DNA of 12,377 nucleotides from NCBI GenBank assembly GCA_017501865.1, contig JAFVWD010000327.1:1-12377 (forward strand). The letters are read 5' to 3'. Shown in pieces: positions 7,006 through 12,377 of this stretch. Origin of the DNA: Clostridia bacterium. GTDB taxonomy: Bacteria > Bacillota > Clostridia > Oscillospirales > Acutalibacteraceae. A model generated the notes under the pieces. It was not told the DNA's origin. It ran no database searches and was given only the letters and a program-made list of their open reading frames with translations. A program made the translations under genes and the position numbers. Positions within the stretch are counted from its first letter, which is position 1, and each line of letters begins with the position of its first letter.

Positions 7006-9141
7006 ATGATTTTTTTAATGATTGCAGGTGCCGTACTCACCTCTCTTATTTCTCTTTTTGTTTACAGAACTGCAAAAAATAAATTTAAAAGCTCAAAAAG
7101 AACTCTTTTAATTTTCTTAAGCTTTTTAATATTCGCCTCGGGGCTTGAATTCACAGTTTTTAATCTCAACTTTTATAATACCCGAAGCAACACTGAAATT
7201 CCGTTAAACAATTACCTCGGAACAAACAAGATTAATAATAAATATGTTTTGGATTACGAAAATAGCACACTCTTTTTTCCTGAAATAAACGAAGACATAA
7301 ACAACATTTATTTTGACATAGTAGAAATTTCAACCCAAAAAAATATCCCTGTTACAATCCAACTGAGCGACGAGGGCAACGCAATGACCTACGCGACACC
7401 TGAGCGTTCGATTTCCCGCGATGTCAAAAAAAGCCACTTCATCAATCTGCACTCCTACGGAAAGATAAGCGGAATGAGTGTAGAATTTGATTTGGACGTT
7501 AAAGATGTAATTGTTTTAAACGGAGCTTATCTTAACGCAAAGAGACCGTTTTCATTTTCCGTTATAAGACTTCTGATTGTAATCGGGATTCTGGGCTTTA
7601 TTCATTTATTTTCACAAAAATCAGAATTCAACAGATTAAAACTCAGCGAAAGCAAGGAGGCTTACTCTGTTTTAGCAACAGGATTAATCTGCATACAATG
7701 TTCAATATTTGCTGTTTTAGGTGTTATAAACCCTGCATTTTTAGGCATAACACTTGACAGCAACGGATTAGATTTTGTTGAGCTCGGTATGCAAAGCCAC
7801 AATATGTACGATGAATTAGCCTCGGCAATTTTAGACGGCAGAGCTTACATTGATAACAACGATATTCCCGAGTCATTAAAGGAGCTTTCAAACCCCTATG
7901 ACACCGCCTTAAGAAGATTCACCTCTCAACAAACAGGTGACAAATACCGCTGGGATGTTGCTTATTTTGACGGACATTACTATGTATATTTCGGAATAGT
8001 GCCTCTGCTTCTTATGTACCTTCCGTTCAGAGCAATTTTTTCTGCTCCGTTCCCCACCGCATTGGGCATTATAATGTTTTCTGTTTTATTCACTATAGCG
8101 GTCTACAAGCTCCTCACACTCATAGCTGAAAAAAATTTTAAAAATGTTACTTCAGGCAAATTACTTTTAATATTTTTCACATTTGTTAACAGCTGCGGAG
8201 TTATGTTTCTTGTAAAGCGACCTGATTTTTATTCATTACCGATTATAACGGGAATTACCTTCTCGGTTTTCGGCATTTACAATTGGGTTTACGGATTGTA
8301 TAACGAAAAACACCGCAATTTAAGATTTTTACTCGGCTCTGTTTGTATGGCGCTCGTTGCAGGGTGCCGTCCTCAGCTTTTGCTGTTAACATTTCTGGCG
8401 ATTCCGCTGTTTTTCAGAAAATATATAATAAACAAAGAAATAAAAACAAAAAAAGGCATAACAGAGCTTGCTTTACTTTTAGTGCATTATCTTATTGTCG
8501 CTTCAGGTATTATGTATTACAATTTCATCCGCTTTGGCTCTCCTTTTGATTTCGGTTCAAATTATCAGCTCACAACAAACGATGTAACAAAACGCGGCTG
8601 GGATTTCGGCAGAACAGGACTCGGATTTTTCACATATCTGTTCCAGACACCTTCTTTAAAGGCGGTGTTCCCGTTTATTGAAAAAGTAACTGTAAAAACT
8701 AATTATGCAGGTAAAACAATTTATGAAAATTGCTTTGGCGGTCTTATAACCTCGACACCGTTTTTATGGTTTTTGTTCTTACTCAGAAGAGCTAAAGATA
8801 CATTGAAAGAAAAAAAATTGTTTTCCTATACACTTCTTCTGATTTTATTCGGAACAGTTATTGTATTTTTCGATACTCAGGCAGGTGGAATACTTCAGCG
8901 CTATATAAGCGATTTCGGATTTATTTTCTTTGCCGCAGCTGCCCTTATTGTATTGGCTCTTGAGGAAAAGGCTGAAACCAAACGAGAAAAAGAACTCCTC
9001 AATTCTTTAACATTTTGTTCATCTTTTCTGAGCATTTTTTATTCTTTTGCACTTGCATTTTCTGTATCAGATGTTACAATAGATACTATGAACCCGACTT
9101 TGTTTACACTTCTTTCTGAAGATATTCAATTTTGGCTTTAG
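7006..9141 (+). CDS. Polytopic membrane protein, GT-C glycosyltransferase-like
   Basis: A 711-residue membrane protein, probably with over ten helices: near 2-20, 33-52, 184-202, 222-245, and a series from 327 to 690. A soluble, beta-type extracytoplasmic segment lies at about 55-180, after the second helix. Recurrent blocks are NPYD...WDVAYFDGHYYVYFGIVP (297-333), AGCRPQ (452-457) and RFGSPFDFGSNYQLT (509-523). These recall uncharacterised Firmicutes proteins with a GT-C/PMT-like fold that transfer sugars from lipid carriers. I see no conclusive catalytic motif, so function is inference. AAGGGG at 6993-6998 supports the start; ATG at 7018 is an alternative. It diverges from dinB across an AT-rich gap of about 140 bases, where only a weak TTTACA (6944) promoter candidate is visible. 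Confidence 0.75.
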   Translation: MIFLMIAGAVLTSLISLFVYRTAKNKFKSSKRTLLIFLSFLIFASGLEFTVFNLNFYNTRSNTEIPLNNYLGTNKINNKYVLDYENSTLFFPEINEDINNIYFDIVEISTQKNIPVTIQLSDEGNAMTYATPERSISRDVKKSHFINLHSYGKISGMSVEFDLDVKDVIVLNGAYLNAKRPFSFSVIRLLIVIGILGFIHLFSQKSEFNRLKLSESKEAYSVLATGLICIQCSIFAVLGVINPAFLGITLDSNGLDFVELGMQSHNMYDELASAILDGRAYIDNNDIPESLKELSNPYDTALRRFTSQQTGDKYRWDVAYFDGHYYVYFGIVPLLLMYLPFRAIFSAPFPTALGIIMFSVLFTIAVYKLLTLIAEKNFKNVTSGKLLLIFFTFVNSCGVMFLVKRPDFYSLPIITGITFSVFGIYNWVYGLYNEKHRNLRFLLGSVCMALVAGCRPQLLLLTFLAIPLFFRKYIINKEIKTKKGITELALLLVHYLIVASGIMYYNFIRFGSPFDFGSNYQLTTNDVTKRGWDFGRTGLGFFTYLFQTPSLKAVFPFIEKVTVKTNYAGKTIYENCFGGLITSTPFLWFLFLLRRAKDTLKEKKLFSYTLLLILFGTVIVFFDTQAGGILQRYISDFGFIFFAAAALIVLALEEKAETKREKELLNSLTFCSSFLSIFYSFALAFSVSDVTIDTMNPTLFTLLSEDIQFWL

Positions 9142-9230
9142 AGTGAGTGTGTTCGAACCAAATATGGTTTAATACAGTCACTTTAGAGTGAGTGAAGTTC
9201 ATCCGAACTATCTTTACCCACTCTGAACAC
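9136..9230 (+). repeat. Direct repeats and potential structured RNA leader
   Basis: A 14-bp direct repeat CTTTAGAGTGAGTG occurs at 9136-9149 and 9181-9194, each followed by GTTC...GAAC. The first copy overlaps the stop codon of the upstream gene. The region can fold: GTGTTC (9149-9154) with GAACAC (9225-9230), AACC/GGTT (9156-9169), AGAGTG (9185-9190) with CACTCT (9219-9224), and AGTTC/GAACT (9196-9209). It matches no riboswitch class I recognise. Confidence 0.45.
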
Positions 9231-9267
9231 AACTAATTTTAATTAAAAAGGGAAGAGAATTTTATTT

Positions 9268-10350
9268 ATGGCAAACTTCAAAAAAACACGTTTTAAGAAA
9301 ACAATTTCACTTATACTCGCAGTAACCTCTGTTGTTACATTATTCAGCGGATGCGGTGGAAAAAAGGAAGAACCGACAACCACAACAACTACTGAACCTA
9401 CAACAGTAGCAACAACCAAACCGCCTGTTGTACACAGAAACCCTTTAACAGGTAAGCCCGGTTACAATGAGAAGCTTTTGGGTAACCGCCCTGTTATGGT
9501 TGTTGTTGAAAACCTTTCGCAGGCAAGACCTCAGTGGGGGCTTACATCTTCGGATATAGTTTTCGAAATGGTTGCCGAGGGTGGCATTACAAGAATGATT
9601 CTTATGTATGCCGATGCATCATTGCTTCCTGACAAGGTTGGTCCTATAAGAAGCACACGTCACTATTTCCTCGACCTTGCTGAGGGATATGATGCTATAT
9701 TCACTCACTTCGGTCAGAGCTCATATGCTAAAAAACAGCTCGCAAATCACGATATTGATAACATCAACGGTTATGTTGACGGCAGTTACTTCTCACGCGA
9801 CAAATCAAGAAATGTTGACTCTGAGCACACCGCTTATACAACAAAAGACTTTGTTCTTAAAGCAATTGAAAACAAAGAATACCGCACCACCTTAAAAGAA
9901 GGATACGATGATGCTTTCAAATTCAACACAGACGAAAATAAGGTTCTCAGTGACGGTTCATGCGTAAAGGCAACGGTATCATTCTCAAGCGGCTTCACTT
10001 ACACCTACACTTATGACAAGCAAGAGAATGTTTATTACAGCGCACTCAACGGCAATGACTTTATGGACAGTAACGGTACACAGCAAAACTTTGAAAATCT
10101 TGTAATTCTTTACACAGATATTTCTGACATTCCTAACGACGCCAAAAACAGAGTTAACATTGACCTTGATGAAGGCGAAGGAACTTATATTTCTAACGGC
10201 TCTTATTGTGAAATCAAGTGGAAAAAGGGCGACAGTACAGATATGTTAAAGCTTTATGATACTGAAGGTGAAGAATTAAAGCTCAACATAGGCAGAACCT
10301 ATATAGCAATCTGTGATGAAAGCAGAGAAGAAAAAAATACAATTGAATAA
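9268..10350 (+). CDS. DUF3048 lipoprotein, YerB-like
   Basis: Predicted membrane-anchored lipoprotein of the DUF3048/YerB family; its biochemical role is not settled. Of 360 residues, 1-28 form a basic signal peptide ending FSG before C29, an acceptable lipobox. A Thr-rich spacer (37-50) follows. The N-terminal DUF3048 domain shows NPLTGKP (58-64), RPVMVVVEN (74-82), ARPQWGLTSSDIVFEMVAEG (86-105) and GPIRSTRHYF (125-134). The C-terminal domain spans about 235-350 and ends with IGRTYIAIC. Length is normal for the family. A purine-rich AAGGGAAGAG (9249-9258) lies about ten bases before the ATG. The leader carries repeats, and a strong terminator follows, so it may be monocistronic. Confidence 0.88.
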   Translation: MANFKKTRFKKTISLILAVTSVVTLFSGCGGKKEEPTTTTTTEPTTVATTKPPVVHRNPLTGKPGYNEKLLGNRPVMVVVENLSQARPQWGLTSSDIVFEMVAEGGITRMILMYADASLLPDKVGPIRSTRHYFLDLAEGYDAIFTHFGQSSYAKKQLANHDIDNINGYVDGSYFSRDKSRNVDSEHTAYTTKDFVLKAIENKEYRTTLKEGYDDAFKFNTDENKVLSDGSCVKATVSFSSGFTYTYTYDKQENVYYSALNGNDFMDSNGTQQNFENLVILYTDISDIPNDAKNRVNIDLDEGEGTYISNGSYCEIKWKKGDSTDMLKLYDTEGEELKLNIGRTYIAICDESREEKNTIE

Positions 10351-10354
10351 GCTG

Positions 10355-10399
10355 AAAATGAGCTGTAAAAAAACGCAGGTTTTTTTACAGCTCATTTTT
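10355..10399 (+). terminator. Strong rho-independent terminator
   Basis: Perfect 19-bp stem AAAATGAGCTGTAAAAAAA (10355-10373) with TTTTTTTACAGCTCATTTT (10380-10398) around a CGCAGG loop. It begins four bases after the DUF3048 stop codon. Confidence 0.88.
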
Positions 10400-10417
10400 A
10401 GGGGATAGGGAAAAAAG

Positions 10418-10465
10418 ATGCAGAACCAATTTCTATATCCGGTTTTATACGGTCTGCGTTTTTTT
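10418..10465 (+). terminator. Second hairpin with U tract
   Basis: GCAGAACC (10420-10427) pairs with GGTCTGC (10451-10457) with one bulged A, followed by seven T (10459-10465). An A-rich run on the left makes it a possible terminator on the minus strand too. It insulates the downstream two-component operon. Confidence 0.6.
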
Positions 10466-10502
10466 ACATCTCCTTCAGCTTCTTTTCTTACGAAATCTTA
10501 AT

Positions 10503-10531
10503 TTGATTTTATATCTTCTCTATGCTATCAT
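10503..10531 (+). promoter_or_regulatory. Promoter of the two-component operon
   Basis: TTGATT (10503-10508), a 17-base spacer and TATCAT (10526-10531). Transcription would start near 10538, about 20 bases before the regulator ATG. No clear operator repeat is seen around it. Confidence 0.5.
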
Positions 10532-10557
10532 TTAACACAAGAAAAGGTGGTAATGCA

Positions 10558-11214
10558 ATGGAAACAAAAATACTTCTGGTTGAGGACGATATATTTCTTC
10601 GTGACGGAATAACTGAAGCATTAAAAAAAGAGGGGTATTCTGTATTCACAGCAGAAGACTGCAAAACAGCTAAAGCAGAATTTGTCAAGGAAAGCCCCGA
10701 CCTTTTAATTCTTGACGTTATGCTCCCCGATGGTAACGGATTTGACCTTTGCACTCTTTTTCGTTCACTTAATAAAAATGTGCCTATTCTCTTTCTTACC
10801 GCCTGTGATGATGAGGTTCAGATTGTACGCGGACTTGATTCAGGTGCAGATGATTATGTTACAAAGCCTTTTAAATTACTTGAGCTTCTTTCAAGGATAC
10901 GTGCAATTTTAAGAAGAACCAACAGTACAATTATTAATTCAAGTGACATCACAATAGATATAAGCACTATGACTGTTAAATCCAAAGGAGAGACGGTCTT
11001 TGTTACACCTATTGAATTTCAGATTCTTTCCACACTTGTCCGTAACAATGGTGTTATAGTTACAAGAAGTATACTTTTAGAAAATATATGGGATAGTGAC
11101 GGTGCTTTTATTGATGACAACACACTTTCGGTTCATATAAGCAGACTTCGTGAAAAAATAGGCGCAGAGCACATAAAAACAGTTCGCGGTATTGGTTACA
11201 GATGGGAGAATTAA
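10558..11214 (+). CDS. OmpR/PhoB-family response regulator
   Basis: DNA-binding response regulator of a two-component system, 218 residues. The receiver domain (1-120) has the acidic pair D10-D11, phosphorylation site D53 (LLILDVMLPDG), T81 and K103 (YVTKPF). The C-terminal winged helix (about 125-218) shows TPIEFQILSTLVRN, the recognition region DDNTLSVHISRLREKIG and the ending TVRGIGYRWEN. ATG at 10558 is chosen because AAAGGTGG (10543-10550) precedes it by seven bases; the ATG at 10522 falls within the promoter. The stop is one base before the kinase start codon, so the two are co-transcribed and probably translationally coupled. The regulon is unknown. Confidence 0.92.
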   Translation: METKILLVEDDIFLRDGITEALKKEGYSVFTAEDCKTAKAEFVKESPDLLILDVMLPDGNGFDLCTLFRSLNKNVPILFLTACDDEVQIVRGLDSGADDYVTKPFKLLELLSRIRAILRRTNSTIINSSDITIDISTMTVKSKGETVFVTPIEFQILSTLVRNNGVIVTRSILLENIWDSDGAFIDDNTLSVHISRLREKIGAEHIKTVRGIGYRWEN

Positions 11215-11215
11215 A

Positions 11216-12121
11216 ATGACAACTCAGGAAATTGTTTTAATTGTAATTACAGCTTTGCTTTTAATTACTCTCATCATCTTCATAATAAAATCACAAAAAA
11301 GCAAAAAGCAGATTAACACTTTAACCGAAAGTATTGAAAAATATATGAAAACCGGCGATTTAACAAAATTCAGTACCGCCGATAACAATTTTTCCACTTT
11401 ACAAAATGCCGTTTGTGATTTAGAAAATGCTTTAGAGCTACAAAAACACAACACAGAAACCGAAACAAGGAAGAACTCAGATTTTATTGCGGATATTTCT
11501 CATCAGTTTAAAACCCCTATTGCAGGGTTGAAATTATATATAGAAATGGATAACGAATTAAATCCAACCGACCATACAGAAAAAGAATTGCAGCTGATTG
11601 AGAAAATGGAAGAGCTTATCAGAAAGCTCCTGCACCTTGAAAAAATTAAAACCGATGCTTACACAATGGACTTTGCAACTTGTGAGGTAAGTGAAATTGT
11701 AAACAGCATTATAACCGACTTCAAACCGATTTTTGCAGATAAAGAATTTACCATTACAGGCAGCAGTAAAATGCGTTGCGACAAATCGTGGCTTTTTGAA
11801 GCAATCGGCAACGTAATAAAAAATGCCTGTGAGCATACCGCCGTTAATGGAAAAATTGACGTTATAATTGAAGACAGCGAGCAGTCAACTATTGTAACTG
11901 TTTCTGACAATGGCGGCGGAGTTGACAAGGAAGAAATTTCTAAAATATTTAACCGATTCCACAGAACAAAAAATGCTAAACCGCAAAGTGCAGGTATCGG
12001 TCTTGCAATTACAAAGGCAATAGTTGAAAAGCACCACGGAACTATAAGTGCAGAAAACACAGAAAAAGGTCTTAATATTATTATGTGCTTTCCGCATTTA
12101 GATGGGTATATTGCACTTTAA
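11216..12121 (+). CDS. Membrane sensor histidine kinase with one TM helix
   Basis: Partner kinase of the adjacent regulator, 301 residues. One TM helix (about 6-25) leaves almost nothing outside the cell. A charged linker follows, then the DHp helix with H96 (DISHQFKTP) and a HATPase_c domain: N box NVIKNACEHT (N203), G1 DNGGG (231-235), F box IFNRF (244-248) and G2 AGIGLAI (259-265). All catalytic boxes are intact. The short N-terminus, with no periplasmic sensor, suggests it senses within the membrane or through a partner, as BceS-like kinases do with ABC transporters; no transporter follows in the window. GGGAGA (11204-11209), inside the regulator gene, serves as ribosome binding site. No good terminator follows the stop. 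Confidence 0.9.
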   Translation: MTTQEIVLIVITALLLITLIIFIIKSQKSKKQINTLTESIEKYMKTGDLTKFSTADNNFSTLQNAVCDLENALELQKHNTETETRKNSDFIADISHQFKTPIAGLKLYIEMDNELNPTDHTEKELQLIEKMEELIRKLLHLEKIKTDAYTMDFATCEVSEIVNSIITDFKPIFADKEFTITGSSKMRCDKSWLFEAIGNVIKNACEHTAVNGKIDVIIEDSEQSTIVTVSDNGGGVDKEEISKIFNRFHRTKNAKPQSAGIGLAITKAIVEKHHGTISAENTEKGLNIIMCFPHLDGYIAL

Positions 12122-12142
12122 AATAAAAAATTTCCCTTTGGG

Positions 12143-12171
12143 TTGACAAAGAGAGAAAATAAACATATAAT
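12143..12171 (+). promoter_or_regulatory. Consensus promoter of the antisense RNA
   Basis: TTGACA (12143-12148), exactly 17 bases, TATAAT (12166-12171): a perfect sigma-A consensus. The predicted start is near 12178. No ribosome binding site or ORF follows before the terminator, as expected for a strongly expressed small RNA. Confidence 0.85.
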
Positions 12172-12177
12172 ATAAAT

Positions 12178-12265
12178 GAAATAAGGCAAACCGATAGATG
12201 GTTAGTCCAAAGTTTTAGTTAAAGAAGTAACCGCACTTTTGACCATGGGCGGTTATTTCTTTTTT
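12178..12265 (+). ncRNA. Putative type I antitoxin RNA, convergent to the peptide gene
   Basis: A transcript of about 88 bases runs from a perfect promoter to a rho-independent terminator (GAAGTAACCGC 12224-12234 with GCGGTTATTTC 12249-12259, then T6). It has no credible ORF. Its 3' end overlaps the stop codon and 3' UTR of the minus-strand hydrophobic peptide gene, the arrangement of convergent type I pairs such as TxpA/RatA. The antitoxin role is inferred from this geometry. Confidence 0.65.
12221..12262. terminator. Shared bidirectional terminator of the convergent pair
   Basis: A 14-bp stem AAAGAAGTAACCGC / GCGGTTATTTCTTT with one G-T pair and a 14-base loop. A T run follows on the plus strand; on the minus strand the U tract is weaker (TTCTTTAACT). 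The peptide stop codon lies in one arm. Confidence 0.8.
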
Positions 12266-12339
12266 GTTATTTGAACAACGAGTGCAATAATTGAAACGAT
12301 AAGAGAGCAAAATAAAAAGAACTCACTATATGTAATCAT
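12253..12339 (-). CDS. Small hydrophobic peptide, putative type I (holin-like) toxin
   Basis: A 28-codon gene: ATG at 12339, TAA at 12253. The peptide starts MITYSEFF, has one membrane-spanning segment (about residues 7-24, FFLFCSLIVSIIALVVQI) and ends in a lysine cluster, TKKK. This build matches the short holin-like/TxpA-like membrane toxins common in Firmicutes: polar or acidic start, one helix, basic tail. AGGAGGG (12354-12348) sits nine bases before the ATG, among the strongest Shine-Dalgarno sequences in the window. The gene converges on a short RNA with a consensus promoter that overlaps its 3' end. Its own promoter lies beyond the window edge. The family assignment is recognition by pattern, not by alignment, and toxicity is inferred. 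Confidence 0.7.
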   Translation of the reverse strand: MITYSEFFLFCSLIVSIIALVVQITKKK

Positions 12340-12341
12340 AA

Positions 12342-12377
12342 GCACCGCCCTCCTCTCAGGAGGGAAAAGTGCCCTCC
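12342..12377 (-). promoter_or_regulatory. Leader hairpins that hide or free the toxin ribosome binding site
   Basis: In the minus-strand mRNA, CCCTCCT (12364-12358) pairs perfectly with the Shine-Dalgarno AGGAGGG (12354-12348) over a GAG loop, reinforced by GCAC/GTGC (12372-12369 with 12345-12342). An upstream GGAGGG (12377-12372) can instead pair with the same CCCTCC and would expose the Shine-Dalgarno. Confidence 0.6.

Noticed and set aside
9196..9209. GTTC-ATCC-GAAC as a LexA box before the DUF3048 gene
   Set aside because: The half-sites are in the wrong order (GTTC-N4-GAAC instead of GAAC-N4-GTTC), so it reads as part of a hairpin rather than an SOS operator.
9136..9230. CRISPR array
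   Set aside because: Only two 14-bp repeats, no third unit, no regular spacers and no cas genes nearby.
10522..10557. ATG at 10522 as the response regulator start
   Set aside because: It overlaps the predicted promoter and adds 12 residues not expected before the receiver strand. ATG 10558 has a good ribosome binding site.
11558..12097. Overlapping minus-strand frames inside the histidine kinase gene
   Set aside because: Low-complexity, Cys/Phe-rich translations with no start signals; antisense shadows of a conserved kinase.

Overview
The window looks like a chromosomal segment of an AT-rich, low-GC Gram-positive, probably an anaerobic gut Clostridia (Ruminococcaceae/Oscillospiraceae-like). 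The evidence is a YlmC/YmxH-type PRC-barrel protein known from spore formers, a YerB-type DUF3048 lipoprotein, a Bacillus/Clostridium-type LexA box (GAAC-N4-GTTC), strong AGGAGG-type ribosome binding sites and many U-tract terminators. No rRNA, tRNA, CRISPR array, phage module or intact insertion sequence is visible.

Layout. 39-3209 (+) is a cytoplasmic GH38 alpha-mannosidase-type glycoside hydrolase. It faces a secreted purple-acid-phosphatase-like metallophosphatase at 3316-4851 (-). The gap between them holds a bidirectional terminator and a second hairpin of the kind found at IS200/IS605-type ends. From 6845 down to 4994 (-) runs a short operon: a LexA-box promoter, dinB (DNA polymerase IV), a cysteine-rich YlmC/YmxH protein, a doubtful small reading frame and a terminator. 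dinB and ylmC both appear to use UUG starts. On the plus strand follow a 711-residue polytopic membrane protein (GT-C-like) at 7006-9141, a leader with repeats and potential RNA structure, the DUF3048 lipoprotein at 9268-10350, a pair of terminator hairpins that can also pair with each other, and a two-component system (OmpR-family regulator 10558-11214, one-TM histidine kinase 11216-12121).

The right edge holds the most interesting element. A 28-codon hydrophobic peptide gene lies on the minus strand (12253-12339), and a convergent short RNA on the plus strand (about 12178-12265) has a perfect TTGACA-17-TATAAT promoter. The two share one terminator hairpin. The peptide mRNA also has a leader that can hide or expose its ribosome binding site. 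This is the architecture of a type I toxin-antitoxin module of the holin-like/TxpA-like kind.

How the genes work together: the genes are mostly independent housekeeping or accessory functions. These are carbohydrate trimming, extracellular phosphate ester cleavage, SOS-inducible translesion synthesis with a co-transcribed sporulation-associated protein, an envelope lipoprotein, an envelope-type signalling pair and a probable type I toxin-antitoxin pair. Clear regulatory evidence exists for four promoters (phosphatase, dinB, two-component system, antisense RNA) and one operator (LexA).
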